Assembly: GCA_046233135.1 (NCBI GenBank)
Contig: JBJXHN010000001.1
Location: 682,001-746,000 of the forward strand
DNA length: 64,000 nt
Reading direction: 5' to 3'
Source of the DNA: JBJXHN01 sp046233135
Lineage (GTDB): Bacteria > Pseudomonadota > Alphaproteobacteria > Rhodospirillales > Rhodospirillaceae
Shown here: positions 24,959 to 33,777 of the stretch, piece after piece
Numbering within the stretch: position 1 is the stretch's first letter
Layout: each line of letters starts with the position of its first letter
Notes under the pieces: generated by a model
What the model was told of the DNA's origin: nothing
What the model saw: the letters and a program-made list of their open reading frames with translations, nothing else
The model's database searches: none
Made by a program: the position numbers and the translations under genes

Positions 24959-26605
24959 TTAGTGCGCTCCGGCCGGACCATGGTCCGGTTTCTTGGCCAG
25001 AAACACAACTGCGATAGCGCCCGTGACCACCAGGGCCATGATCCAGAACACATCGATGAAGGTCATCGTCGTGGCCTGATGCATCACGGTCTGGCCGATG
25101 CTTTTGATGGCGACGGCCTGGGAATCCGCGTTGGGCATCTGCTCGGCGAAGTAAGCGGACAGCGTGTCCAGCCGCTCCTGAACCTCCGGCCGCACCGGAT
25201 TGACGGACTCGGCCAGGCGCGACCAGTGGAAGTTGGTCCGCTGGAGGATCACCGTATTGATCGCTGCCAGCCCGAAGGCCCCGCCCAGATTCCGCATCAG
25301 GTTGTACAGGCCCGACGCGTTCTTCAGCTTGTCCTTGGGCAGGGTTCCCAGCGCCAGGACATTGACCGGAATGATCCCGAACATGAAGCCGATCCCCCGC
25401 AGGATCTGCGGCAAAATCAGCTGGTTATAGTCCCAGTCGGCGGTCAGGTCGGTCAGCATGAGGTTCGAAATGCCGATCAGGGTGAAGCCGATGGTCAGCA
25501 TGATGCGCGGATCCACCTTGCGCGACAGACCGCCGGCCAGGGGCGCGGACAGAAACTGGGCCAGACCGGTGACGAACATGATCTCGCCCACCTGCAATGC
25601 GTTCAGATCCCGCACGCGGATCAGGAATTGGGGCTGAAGATAGACCAGGCCATACAGCGAGATCCCCAGCACGAAGCTGAACAGGCAACCGGTGGCGAAG
25701 TTGCGGTCCTTGAAGGCCGTCAGGTCGACAATCGGATTACGGGCGGTCAGGGTCCGCCAGAAGAAACCGATCCCGGCCACCACCGCCACGGCAGAGAACA
25801 GCGACACCAGATGGTCGTCAAACCAGTCGTTCCGCGCGCCTTCTTCCAGCACGAAGTCCAGGCTGCCCAGGAACAGGCCCATCAGGACCAGTCCCCAGAT
25901 ATCCAGGGTCCGGATCAGTTCGGGCTGGGGTTCGTCCACGTCGATCAGCAGCCAGACCAGAAAGGTCACCACCACACCGGGGGCGACGTTGATCAGGAAC
26001 AGCCATTCCCACGAGAAGGTCTGGCTGAGGAAGCCGCCCAGAGTGGGGCCGATGGTCGGGGCCACGGTGGCCACCAGTCCGATCACCACGGTGACGCCAG
26101 CCTGCTTGTTACGGGGAAAGATGCTGTAGGCCGAGGCAAAGACCAGCGGGATCATCGCACCGCCGACAAAGCCCTGGACGATGCGCGCCACGATCATCTG
26201 GTCGATGGAGGTGGACATGGCACAGGCGAAGCTGGCCAGGGTGAACCCGCCGGCGGACAGCACGAAGGTCCATCGCGTCCCCAGTGCCCGGGCCAGATAG
26301 CCCGACAGGGGGATCATGATCACCTCGGCGATCAGATAGGCGTTCTGCACCCAGACGATTTCATCGGCGCTGGCGGCGAGACCGGCCTGGATCTCGAACA
26401 GCGAGGCGGCAACGATCTGAATGTCCAGGATCGCCATGAACATGCCCACGACCATGGCCAGGAAGCCGATCCGGGCACCGATACCGAAATGATGCTGCAC
26501 CCCGGCCGCACCCCCGCCCTGCCCCGCCGCCGGAGCGGAACCGGACGGTGCGGGGGCGCCGGAGGATGCGGAAGGATCGGGTGCCTCTGTTGCCGCGCTG
26601 CTCAT
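24959..26605 (-). CDS. MFS multidrug efflux transporter, DHA2 (EmrB) family
   Basis: A 548-residue proton-driven drug exporter with 14 predicted membrane helices. It has the motif-A-like stretch GYLARALGTRWTF and motif C-like sequence GLVATVAPTIGPTLGGFLS. The first 45 residues are Ala/Pro/Ser-rich and cytoplasmic. A long final loop (RLAESVNPVRPEVQERLD, MPNADSQAVAIKSI) is typical of EmrB. It follows the HlyD-type gene by 44 bp, so the two form an EmrAB-type pump that would need an outer-membrane TolC partner. Confidence 0.92.
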   Translation of the reverse strand: MSSAATEAPDPSASSGAPAPSGSAPAAGQGGGAAGVQHHFGIGARIGFLAMVVGMFMAILDIQIVAASLFEIQAGLAASADEIVWVQNAYLIAEVIMIPLSGYLARALGTRWTFVLSAGGFTLASFACAMSTSIDQMIVARIVQGFVGGAMIPLVFASAYSIFPRNKQAGVTVVIGLVATVAPTIGPTLGGFLSQTFSWEWLFLINVAPGVVVTFLVWLLIDVDEPQPELIRTLDIWGLVLMGLFLGSLDFVLEEGARNDWFDDHLVSLFSAVAVVAGIGFFWRTLTARNPIVDLTAFKDRNFATGCLFSFVLGISLYGLVYLQPQFLIRVRDLNALQVGEIMFVTGLAQFLSAPLAGGLSRKVDPRIMLTIGFTLIGISNLMLTDLTADWDYNQLILPQILRGIGFMFGIIPVNVLALGTLPKDKLKNASGLYNLMRNLGGAFGLAAINTVILQRTNFHWSRLAESVNPVRPEVQERLDTLSAYFAEQMPNADSQAVAIKSIGQTVMHQATTMTFIDVFWIMALVVTGAIAVVFLAKKPDHGPAGAH

Positions 26606-26649
26606 TCTGGGGGAACTCCGTTACCGAACCGGATGAAAGACCGGGCCGG

Positions 26650-27837
26650 TCAATTTTCTTGGTTGGCGGCGACGGGCACGGTGGCCGTCTGGCGGCCGGC
26701 ATCACTGCCCCGGATGCCGCTGTCGGGCCGGATGCCGCTCTCGGGAATGAAGGCGGTGCGGGTGGTCAGGGTATTTGTGCCTGCCCCGTCGGCCATATCG
26801 CTTCCGGTCCCATGGCCGGTGCGGGTGTCAACGGAAGCGATCACCGACATGCCCGGCACCAGCAGGGCATCGGTCGGCGTTCCGTCGACCAGGCGGATTT
26901 TCACCGGCACGCGCTGAACGATCTTGGTGTAATTGCCCGTCGCATTGTCCGGCGGCAGCAGGCTGAACACCGCTCCGCTCCCCGGAGAGACACTGTCGAC
27001 CACGCCGGCGAAGGTACGGTCGGGATAGGCATCCACGTGGATATCCACGGCCTGGCCGGCCGTCATATGCTCCAGCTGGGTTTCCTTGAAGTTGGCGACC
27101 ACATAGACCTCGTCCACCGGTACCAGGCTCATCGCCTGCCGCCCGGCGGCGATGTACTGCCCGGCCTCGACCCCCAGATTGCCGATGACGCCATCGGTGG
27201 CGGCGATCACCCGGGTGTTGTCCAGGGCGATCCGCGCCTCTTCCAGGGCGGCTTCGGACTGGGCCACGGTGGCCTCGGCCTGGGCGCGCTCGGCGGCGAG
27301 CAGATCAAGCTGCCCCATGCTGGTTTCCACGGCGGCCTTGGCCTGGCGCACCGCCGCCTCGGCCTTGCGATGGTCGGCCTGGGCGGCCTGATAGGTCTGG
27401 GTGGACGCGAACTGACGCTTGTTCAGGGTTTCATAGCGGGCCAGATCCTCGGACGTGCGGGTCAGGTCGGCCTGGGCGGATTCCAGCGCGGCCTCGGCCT
27501 CGTGCACCTGGCTGCGGGCCAGGGCCATCTGCCGGTCGACCACGGTCACCGACGCCCGGGACGCCTGCAACGCCGCATCGGCCTTGGCCACGGATGCCCG
27601 GTAGTCGGCGGTGTCGATGACCATCAGCACATCGCCGCGAGAAACCCGCTGGTTATCGGTCACCGGCAGCTGGGCGACATACCCCGGCACCTTCGGCGCC
27701 ACCGTCACCACGTCGCTGCGGACCGTCGCGTTGTCCGTTTCCTCAAGGAAACGACCGTTGGAATACCAATTCCAGCCGTAACTCCCCGCCCCGACCAGAG
27801 CCGCCGCCCCAATCACCAATAGCACCGGCTTGCGCAT
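26650..27837 (-). CDS. EmrA-type membrane fusion protein
   Basis: A 395-residue adaptor of the HlyD/EmrA family. The start MRKPVLLVIGAAALVGAG follows a strong AGGAGG box, so the ATG at 27861 is less likely. One membrane helix (about 5-22) is followed by the lipoyl motif VSRGDVLMVIDTADY, a coiled-coil hairpin of about 110 residues (VAKADAALQASRASVTVVDR to EARIALDNTRV) and the barrel (DGVIGNLGVEAGQYI, VVANFKETQLEHM). The C-terminal 60 residues are Gly/Asp/Thr-rich and not conserved. First gene of the efflux operon. Confidence 0.92.
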   Translation of the reverse strand: MRKPVLLVIGAAALVGAGSYGWNWYSNGRFLEETDNATVRSDVVTVAPKVPGYVAQLPVTDNQRVSRGDVLMVIDTADYRASVAKADAALQASRASVTVVDRQMALARSQVHEAEAALESAQADLTRTSEDLARYETLNKRQFASTQTYQAAQADHRKAEAAVRQAKAAVETSMGQLDLLAAERAQAEATVAQSEAALEEARIALDNTRVIAATDGVIGNLGVEAGQYIAAGRQAMSLVPVDEVYVVANFKETQLEHMTAGQAVDIHVDAYPDRTFAGVVDSVSPGSGAVFSLLPPDNATGNYTKIVQRVPVKIRLVDGTPTDALLVPGMSVIASVDTRTGHGTGSDMADGAGTNTLTTRTAFIPESGIRPDSGIRGSDAGRQTATVPVAANQEN

Positions 27838-27943
27838 GCCTTCCGCCTCCTGAGCGTCCATTTTGTCGCGGCACCATAAAATGGACTGCCGCGTCCACCA
27901 TGGATGTGAAGCTATGTGTCGGCCCGCCGATGCGCAAGAGTAA

Positions 27944-27958
27944 ACTAGACGGTTTAGT
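27944..27958. promoter_or_regulatory. Candidate TetR operator upstream of the efflux operon
   Basis: ACTAGACGGTTTAGT matches its own reverse complement at 12 of 15 positions (ACTA-AC-GT-TAGT). It lies about 107 bp before the emrA-type start. Size and form fit TetR-family operators, and a TetR gene ends the operon. Confidence 0.5.
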
Positions 27959-27983
27959 CCATATTTTTTCTCGTGCCCGCCCC

Positions 27984-28015
27984 AAAAAAAAACGGGCCGC
28001 CGATGGCAGCCCGTT
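27984..28015 (-). terminator. Intrinsic terminator after the LysM-like gene
   Basis: On the minus strand AACGGGC pairs with GCCCGTT and runs into nine consecutive T. It lies 39 bp beyond the stop codon of the leftward gene ending at 28054. Confidence 0.85.
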
Positions 28016-28053
28016 AGAACGATTTGAAAAACAAGGAATTTACGAAGCGCTTG

Positions 28054-28539
28054 TCAGCTCTTACCCTTCGGCAGCCACAGGGCCTGAAAGCGCTTCAGGG
28101 GTTGCTTGGGATCCAGCCAGGGATTGAGCGCCTTTAACACCTCTACCGATGTCCCTTCCCGCTTGGCGAAATCGGCGACGGATTCGTCGTTCTTCGCCAT
28201 GCCGCGTTCGATGGGGAAATCGGCGGTGCTGTTGACCTCCCGTGGGACCATTTCCTCGGTGACATTGCGGCGGACGTCTTTCAGGGTTTTCTGTGTTGCG
28301 GCAAGGGCTTCGTCGGCCACGGCCTTTTCGGCGCGCAGGTCGTCCATCTCGGCGGCGAGGTCCGCGCTTTCACCGGACAGCAGCTCCACTTCCTTCTGCA
28401 ACCGCTCCACGTCGGCCATCAGGTAGTCCACCAGCCGTTCCTGCTCCGACAGCGCCGACCGGCCCCACACGGCGCCGATAACCAGCAGCACCACAAGGAT
28501 CCCGGAAAAGCCCATGAGTATCAGGTTCGTCCGCCGCAT
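28054..28539 (-). CDS. Membrane-anchored coiled-coil protein with C-terminal LysM-like domain
   Basis: A 161-residue protein. One membrane helix (about 5-25, ILMGFSGILVVLLVIGAVWG) is followed by a coiled coil (about 30-100, LVDYLMADVERLQKEVELLS to LAATQKTL). A final LysM-like module (about 118-161) reads DESVADFAKREGTSVEVLKALNPW, ending FQALWLPKG. The start MRRTNLILMG has an AGGG box; the frame upstream to 28620 looks non-coding. A LysM end suggests contact with peptidoglycan from the periplasmic side. A dedicated terminator follows. I know no named homologue. Confidence 0.65.
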   Translation of the reverse strand: MRRTNLILMGFSGILVVLLVIGAVWGRSALSEQERLVDYLMADVERLQKEVELLSGESADLAAEMDDLRAEKAVADEALAATQKTLKDVRRNVTEEMVPREVNSTADFPIERGMAKNDESVADFAKREGTSVEVLKALNPWLDPKQPLKRFQALWLPKGKS

Positions 28540-28685
28540 ACCGTTTCCCTGCCCTTCCCCTCGCAGCATCTCCCGGAAAAACGGCAACCGGTGTTCCGGT
28601 TTCCCTGATGCTCCAACCATTTGATCCGGGCAAGCCGCCCCTCATGCCGGGCGGCTGCCGAACTGATCCGCATATAGGGGCGCAA

Positions 28686-29936
28686 TCAGGGTGCGGCCAC
28701 CACTTTGCAGTGATTTTGCAGTTCGGCCATGCCATGGCAGATCGCATCCGCCCGCGCCTGGTCCACCGGTCCGGCGAACAACCGCCAGAACGTCCCCTTG
28801 CCCGGGATCTCCACCTGCTGGATCGCCGGACGCAGGCCGGAGAGCAGCTGCGGATACTGGGCTTCCAGCTTGGTCCAGCCGGTCCGGGCATTCTCTTCGG
28901 CTCGGAAGGCAGCAAGCTGGATCATCAGGCTGCCCGCCGGCACATAGGTCTGACTTCCCGTGGTGGTGGCGGCGGCCGTGGAAGGAGGGGCCGCCGGGCG
29001 GGCGGGCGTGGCCGTCGTCGCCGGGGCGGCGGGCCGGCGGGCCATCGGCGGCGGCATCGTCGCCGCCGGAGCCTCCCGGACGTCCGTATGCGCAGTGGGC
29101 GACATATCCGGCTGCGCCTGTGCGGCCGGCTGTCCTTGCGCCAGGGCGGGTGCGGCCGGCCGTTCGCCGGCCACCGGCGGTTCAGACAGCGGCGCGTTTT
29201 CGGGACCGGAGGACATGCCCGAACCGGTGTCATAGGCTGCCAGCTGACGCGTATCGGTCCGCTGGCCATTCATGGTGATTTCCCGCCGCACCACATATCC
29301 CACTGCCGGGGCGTAGAAGCTGGTGACACTCAGCCCGTCGCTGCGGTTGCAATCCACCTGATAGGTACGGAACGATCCGGCCGGTACGCTGACCATCTTG
29401 GCGTCCGGCACCGCGCAGGACCAGTCGAAGGTCTGGCTGTAGGGTGGTTCGTCCATGCCCGCGGCTTCGGTGAAGCTGGCCTGGGCACCGATCCGCAAGG
29501 GGAACAGTTCATTGGATCGATTGATGATGCGGGTCACGCTCCGCCCGTCGGGTGCCACATGGCGCAGGCTGGGCAGAATGGGATCAATGCTCGACACCCG
29601 CTCCGCCCCCAGGCTGGACCGCCAGACCAGCCGGCCGTGATCGTCGAAGCCGGTGATGGTCCAGACCTCGTCGGGCTGGTCGAAGGTAAAGGTGTCCCCC
29701 ACCCGATAAACCGGCAAGGGCGCCGGATCCATGCCCGACGCCTCCTGGGCCTGCATCTGTGCCCGGGTGGGCATACTGCTGTTGGCGGCCCCCGGCCCCT
29801 GGGACAGGGGCTTGCTGTCCGGGCTGCCCCCCGCACCATCGCCGGCGCCGGTGGCGCAGGCACCAAGGGCCAGTGCGGCCGTCAGCGACAGAGCCAGACG
29901 CCCGCGCCGTGATCCTCCATGGGTTGTCCTGACCAT
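28686..29936 (-). CDS. SPOR-domain lipoprotein
   Basis: A 416-residue lipoprotein. The signal ends in the lipobox LALGAC (Cys near residue 26), and the start MVRTTHGGSRRGRL was chosen because the signal follows at once; an upstream open frame to 30125 overlaps the next gene. The middle (about 60-215) is a folded domain with FTFDQPDEVWTITGFDDHG and two Cys-bearing stretches (FDWSCAVPD, FRTYQVDCNR). A Pro/Ala linker of about 100 residues leads to a C-terminal SPOR domain (about 335-416, SLMIQLAAFRAEENARTGW and GTFWRLFAGPVDQARADAIC). SPOR binds denuded septal peptidoglycan, suggesting a role in envelope or division. Confidence 0.8.
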   Translation of the reverse strand: MVRTTHGGSRRGRLALSLTAALALGACATGAGDGAGGSPDSKPLSQGPGAANSSMPTRAQMQAQEASGMDPAPLPVYRVGDTFTFDQPDEVWTITGFDDHGRLVWRSSLGAERVSSIDPILPSLRHVAPDGRSVTRIINRSNELFPLRIGAQASFTEAAGMDEPPYSQTFDWSCAVPDAKMVSVPAGSFRTYQVDCNRSDGLSVTSFYAPAVGYVVRREITMNGQRTDTRQLAAYDTGSGMSSGPENAPLSEPPVAGERPAAPALAQGQPAAQAQPDMSPTAHTDVREAPAATMPPPMARRPAAPATTATPARPAAPPSTAAATTTGSQTYVPAGSLMIQLAAFRAEENARTGWTKLEAQYPQLLSGLRPAIQQVEIPGKGTFWRLFAGPVDQARADAICHGMAELQNHCKVVAAP

Positions 29937-30018
29937 TTCCGCTGCCCCATTCCGTATATCTCTGTTCGGAACAGGATGCCAAAAGGGAGTAAACAACGCG
30001 TTACCCAGGCGAAATGGT

Positions 30019-30273
30019 TCACAGGTCCCAGCCGCTGCGCGGCTCGCCGGGCCGCTTGACTTTCTGTTGCTTGCCAAGCAGGTAGCGGAGTTTCCTATAG
30101 GCATTCCCCCGCAGCACCTGAACACTGACCGAGGCCGGCCCGGCGATCACGGCTTCAATGCCGGTATCGCCGTCGATGGCGGCCACCCGCACATAGGTGC
30201 CCACGCGGCGGATTTCATAATAGACCTCTCGCGGCGTGGGCAGGGTGTCATCTGTGGGGCCGGAAGCGGCCAT
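30019..30273 (-). CDS. Small conserved protein, DUF6898-like
   Basis: An 84-residue protein, mostly strands: EVYYEIRRVGTYVRVAAID, DTGIEAVIAGPAS, then a helix NAYRKLRYLLGKQ. The pattern EVYxEIxRVGxYVRVAAIDxxTGxE resembles a small family of Rhodospirillales proteins that I recall as DUF6898, function unknown. It lies 82 bp upstream of the SPOR lipoprotein and 39 bp behind mmsB in the same direction. Confidence 0.6.
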   Translation of the reverse strand: MAASGPTDDTLPTPREVYYEIRRVGTYVRVAAIDGDTGIEAVIAGPASVSVQVLRGNAYRKLRYLLGKQQKVKRPGEPRSGWDL

Positions 30274-30312
30274 CGGGTCTTCCTCGGGAGTTCACGCGCC
30301 GGCCGGCCCGCT

Positions 30313-31203
30313 TCAGGCCTGACCGTCGATCATCTTGATGATGCCGGAGAAATCCTGTCCTCCGTGACCGGCATTGCAATACAGGGAATACAACGCTTCG
30401 GCCGCCGCGCCAAGGGGGGTGGCGGCATCGGCGCCACTGGCGGCTTCCACCGCCAGCTTCAGGTCCTTCAGCATCATCGCCGCGGCGAAGCCGGGCTGAT
30501 AATCACGGTTGGACGGCGCGGTCGGCACCGGGCCGGGCACCGGGCAATAGGTGGTCATGGACCAGCACTGGCCCGACGCCTTGGAGCTGATATCGAACAG
30601 CTTCTGGGCATCCAGACCCAGGCGCTTGGCCAGCATGAAGGCCTCGCAGGTGCCGATCATGGAAATGCCGAGCAGCATGTTGTTGCAGATCTTGGCCGCC
30701 TGCCCGTTCCCCGGACCGCCGGCATGGACGATGGTCTTGCCCATGGCCTGCAGAATCGGCTCGGCCTTGGCAAAGGCGTCGTCAGGGCCGCCAACCATGA
30801 AGGTCAGGGTCCCCGCCTCTGCCCCGCCCACGCCGCCGGACACCGGCGCATCGACCATCGGCATCCCGGCCGCCGTCGCGGCTTCGGACACCGCCCGGGC
30901 GCTGTCGACGTCGATGGTCGAGCAATCGATCAGCAGGGTCCCCTTGGCCGCCCGCGCGATCACGCCGTCCTCGCCCATGTAAACCCCGCGCACATGCTTG
31001 CCCGCCGGCAGCATGCTGACCACCACGTCGGCCCCGGCGGCCGCGTCACCGGCCGTCGCGGCCGTGGTGGCGCCGGCTTTCTTGGCGGCCTCCAGGGCGG
31101 CGGGCGACAGGTCGAACGCCGTCACCGCATGGCCGGCCTTCACCAGATTGGCGGCCATCGGCCCGCCCATATTGCCCAGACCGACAAAAGCGATCTTCGC
31201 CAT
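30313..31203 (-). CDS. mmsB: 3-hydroxyisobutyrate dehydrogenase
   Basis: This enzyme oxidises 3-hydroxyisobutyrate to methylmalonate semialdehyde with NAD in valine breakdown. The protein is 296 residues, the family length. The Rossmann motif GLGNMGGPMAANL is at 8-20, the substrate motif DAPVSGGVGGAEAGTL at 118-132, and the catalytic Lys171 is in NGQAAKICNN. It is the third gene of the valine operon, 38 bp behind the CoA hydrolase gene. The next enzyme (mmsA) is not in the window. Confidence 0.93.
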   Translation of the reverse strand: MAKIAFVGLGNMGGPMAANLVKAGHAVTAFDLSPAALEAAKKAGATTAATAGDAAAGADVVVSMLPAGKHVRGVYMGEDGVIARAAKGTLLIDCSTIDVDSARAVSEAATAAGMPMVDAPVSGGVGGAEAGTLTFMVGGPDDAFAKAEPILQAMGKTIVHAGGPGNGQAAKICNNMLLGISMIGTCEAFMLAKRLGLDAQKLFDISSKASGQCWSMTTYCPVPGPVPTAPSNRDYQPGFAAAMMLKDLKLAVEAASGADAATPLGAAAEALYSLYCNAGHGGQDFSGIIKMIDGQA

Positions 31204-31241
31204 AGCAATTTCCTCCCGAGTTTTCAGTTTGTTATCGGCTT

Positions 31242-32303
31242 TTATTCGAACGACAGCTCGGCATCCTCACGGGGGCCGAACAGGGCCTCGACGGCTGCCA
31301 TGTCCACCGCCGCCAGCGTATCCGGGGTCCAGCGGGGGGCGTTGTCCTTGTCGATCAGCGCCGCGCGCACCCCTTCGGCGAAGTCCGGCAGGCGCGTGAC
31401 CCGGGATGCCAGGCGGTATTCCAGGCGCATGCAGTCGTCAAAGGCCAGCGTCGCCCCCAGCTGCATCTGCTTCAGGGTCACCACCGACAGCATCGGCGAC
31501 TTGGACAGGATGATATCACGGGTCTTCAGCGCCCAGTCGGATCCGTCGGCGGCCAGGGCCTCCAGCACCCCTTGCACCGTCCCGGCGCCGTCGAAGCAGC
31601 GCTTGATGACATCCCGATGGGCCTCCAGCGGGGCCGGACCGGGATCGTCGGCGAAACGGCGCAAGACCGCGTCCACCGCCGCCCCGTCGGTAACGGACGG
31701 ATCGGCCAGCGCGGTTTCCACCGCCGCGATGCGGTCGCTGGGGATGTAATGGGTGCAGACCCCCGCCGCCACCGCATCCGCCGCCTTCAGCCGGGCGCCG
31801 GTCAGCGCCAGATAGATACCCAGGCCATCGGCCAGCCGGGGCAGGAAGTCGGTCCCGCCCACATCCGGGAACATGCCGATACCGGTTTCGGGCATGGCGA
31901 ACAGGGTGTGTTCCGTGGCGACCCGGAACGGGCCATGCACCGAAATACCGACGCCACCGCCCATGGTGATCCCGTCCAGGAAGGCGATGTAGGGTTTCGG
32001 ATAGGTCTTGATCAGCCGGTTCAGGCGGTATTCCTCGCTGAAGAAGGCATCCAGCGCGGCGGCGTCGTTGGCGGTGGCGGCATCACAGAGCGCGCGGATA
32101 TCGCCACCGGCGCAAAAGGCTTTCTCCCCCGCCCCGGCCACGGTGACCAGACGGATGGTCGGATCGGCGGCCCAGGCGCGCAGGGCCGGGTCCATCACCC
32201 GGATCTTGTCCAACGTCAGGGCATTCAGCGCCTTCGGACGGTTCAGCAGGATATGGCCCGTTCCCGCCCGGGTTTCGGTCAGGATGTCGCTGAGCTCGGA
32301 CAT
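31242..32303 (-). CDS. 3-hydroxyisobutyryl-CoA hydrolase
   Basis: A crotonase-fold enzyme of 353 residues that frees CoA from 3-hydroxyisobutyryl-CoA. It carries the CoA loop AFCAGGDIRAL, the oxyanion stretch LDGITMGGGVGISVHG and the MPETGIGMFPDVGGTDFLPRL block distinctive of this hydrolase within the crotonase group. The start MSELSDILTE has GGAG upstream; the frame upstream of it runs into the dehydrogenase gene. Operon position, between the isobutyryl-CoA dehydrogenase and mmsB, follows the order of the pathway and supports the call over a generic enoyl-CoA hydratase. Confidence 0.9.
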   Translation of the reverse strand: MSELSDILTETRAGTGHILLNRPKALNALTLDKIRVMDPALRAWAADPTIRLVTVAGAGEKAFCAGGDIRALCDAATANDAAALDAFFSEEYRLNRLIKTYPKPYIAFLDGITMGGGVGISVHGPFRVATEHTLFAMPETGIGMFPDVGGTDFLPRLADGLGIYLALTGARLKAADAVAAGVCTHYIPSDRIAAVETALADPSVTDGAAVDAVLRRFADDPGPAPLEAHRDVIKRCFDGAGTVQGVLEALAADGSDWALKTRDIILSKSPMLSVVTLKQMQLGATLAFDDCMRLEYRLASRVTRLPDFAEGVRAALIDKDNAPRWTPDTLAAVDMAAVEALFGPREDAELSFE

Positions 32304-32380
32304 GGGGTCTCCTTCGGCTGGGATATAGGTGTTCCATGAACGGATGGCGGGAAGACGGCCCGAAGACGGGACGCCGCCGC

Positions 32381-33520
32381 CTATTCGCTGACCAGACGGC
32401 GCCCGACGATGACCCGCATGATCTCGTTGGTGCCTTCCAGGATCCGGTGAACCCGCAGGTCCCGCAGGATGCGCTCCACCGGGTATTCCTTGATGTAGCC
32501 ATAGCCGCCGTGCAGCTGAAGGGCCCGATCGCAGACGGCGAAGCCGGTATCGGTGGCCAGGCGCTTGGCCATGGCGCAATAGGCCGTGGCCTGAGAATCG
32601 CCGGCATCGAGCAGGCTGGCGGCCTTGTGCAGCAGCAGGCGGGCGGCTTCCAGCTCGGTGGCCATGTCGGCCAGGGTGAACTGGGTCGCCTGGAAATCGG
32701 CGATGGCCTTGCCGAACTGCTTGCGGTCCTTGACATAGGTCAGCGCCGCTTCCAGCGCCCCCCGGGCCCCGCCCAGGGAACAGGCGCCGATGTTCAGCCG
32801 GCCGCCGTCCAGGCCGGCCATGGCGATGCGGAAGCCCATGCCTTCCTCGCCGATGCGGTTCTCGGCCGGCACCCGCAGGCCGTCGAAGCGCACGGCCGCC
32901 GTCGGCTGGCTGTTCCAGCCCATCTTCTTTTCCTGCGCCCCGAAGGACAGCCCCTCGGTCCCGGCTTCCACAACGAAGGTGGAGATGCCGCGCGGTCCGT
33001 CTTCGCCCGTGCGGGCCATGACCACATAGATGTCACTGCGCCCGCCGCCGGAGATAAAGGCTTTCTCGCCCGTCAGCACATAGGAGTCGCCATCCCGCAC
33101 CGCGCGGGTTTTCAGGGACGCGGCATCGGACCCGGCGCCCGGCTCGGTCAGGCAGTAGCTGGCGAAATGCTCCATGGTCACCAGCTGCGGAAGCCAGCGC
33201 TGGCGCTGCTCTTCCGCACCGTACTTGTCGATCATCCAGCAGCACATGTTGTGGATGGAGATATAGGCCGCCGTAGAAGGGCAGGCGCGGGCCAGTTCCT
33301 CGAAAATCACGGCCGCGTCCAGACGGGTCAGGCCCGATCCGCCCACATCGTCCCGGGTGTAGATGCCGCCGAACCCAAGCGCGGCCGCGTCCCGCAAGGT
33401 CGCCTCCGGAAAGATCTTTTCCTCGTCCCAATGGGCCGCGTGGGGCTTCATCTCGGTTTCGGCGAAGCCACGGGCCACGTCCTGGAACTGCACCTGTTCC
33501 TCGGCCAGGCGAAAATCCAT
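32381..33520 (-). CDS. Isobutyryl-CoA dehydrogenase (acyl-CoA dehydrogenase family)
   Basis: A 379-residue FAD enzyme introducing a double bond into branched acyl-CoA. It shows the signatures CLTEPGAGSDAASLKT and QLHGGYGYIKEYPVER, and the catalytic base Glu362 in LEGTNEIMR, the place used in most short-chain family members. The EELARACPSTAAYISIHNMC stretch is typical of the isobutyryl-CoA (ACAD8-like) branch. As first gene of the valine set it probably takes isobutyryl-CoA, but 2-methylbutyryl-CoA cannot be excluded. A LiuR-like dyad lies 85 bp upstream. Confidence 0.9.
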   Translation of the reverse strand: MDFRLAEEQVQFQDVARGFAETEMKPHAAHWDEEKIFPEATLRDAAALGFGGIYTRDDVGGSGLTRLDAAVIFEELARACPSTAAYISIHNMCCWMIDKYGAEEQRQRWLPQLVTMEHFASYCLTEPGAGSDAASLKTRAVRDGDSYVLTGEKAFISGGGRSDIYVVMARTGEDGPRGISTFVVEAGTEGLSFGAQEKKMGWNSQPTAAVRFDGLRVPAENRIGEEGMGFRIAMAGLDGGRLNIGACSLGGARGALEAALTYVKDRKQFGKAIADFQATQFTLADMATELEAARLLLHKAASLLDAGDSQATAYCAMAKRLATDTGFAVCDRALQLHGGYGYIKEYPVERILRDLRVHRILEGTNEIMRVIVGRRLVSE

Positions 33521-33604
33521 GGTTGTCCTCCCAGGGTCTTGATCATCATTCTTTGTCGTTGGTCCGGATCATATCGGGTGGAGAACCCGTGTGAAAAGGT
33601 CAAA

Positions 33605-33620
33605 TTGACGTTTACGTAAA
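33605..33620. promoter_or_regulatory. Candidate LiuR-type operator for the valine operon
   Basis: TTGACGTTTACGTAAA is an imperfect 16-bp dyad (TT-ACGT-ACGT-AA). From memory it closely matches the motif proposed for the MerR-family regulator LiuR, which controls branched-chain amino acid degradation in proteobacteria. It lies 85-100 bp before the isobutyryl-CoA dehydrogenase start, in a 257-bp spacer shared with divergent metY. No LiuR gene is in the window. Confidence 0.5.
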
Positions 33621-33777
33621 GGATAACAATCGGTCCACGTCCGACTCCGCCATCTTGCGCTGCAGCATGAATTCGTTGAGGAAAAGGCTTGATTCCGCCG
33701 CCAGGACCGGCATGTCTACGGGTTCCGGAGACGACTTGCTCCTCACCTCTCTCCCGCATTTAAGGAATCAGACGGTC

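Noticed and set aside
33621..33777. SAM-II type riboswitch before metY
   Set aside because: Alphaproteobacterial met genes often have one, so I looked for the conserved GGCTTGCAGCCACG-like and GCTAAA segments. They are absent, and only weak unrelated stems are visible.
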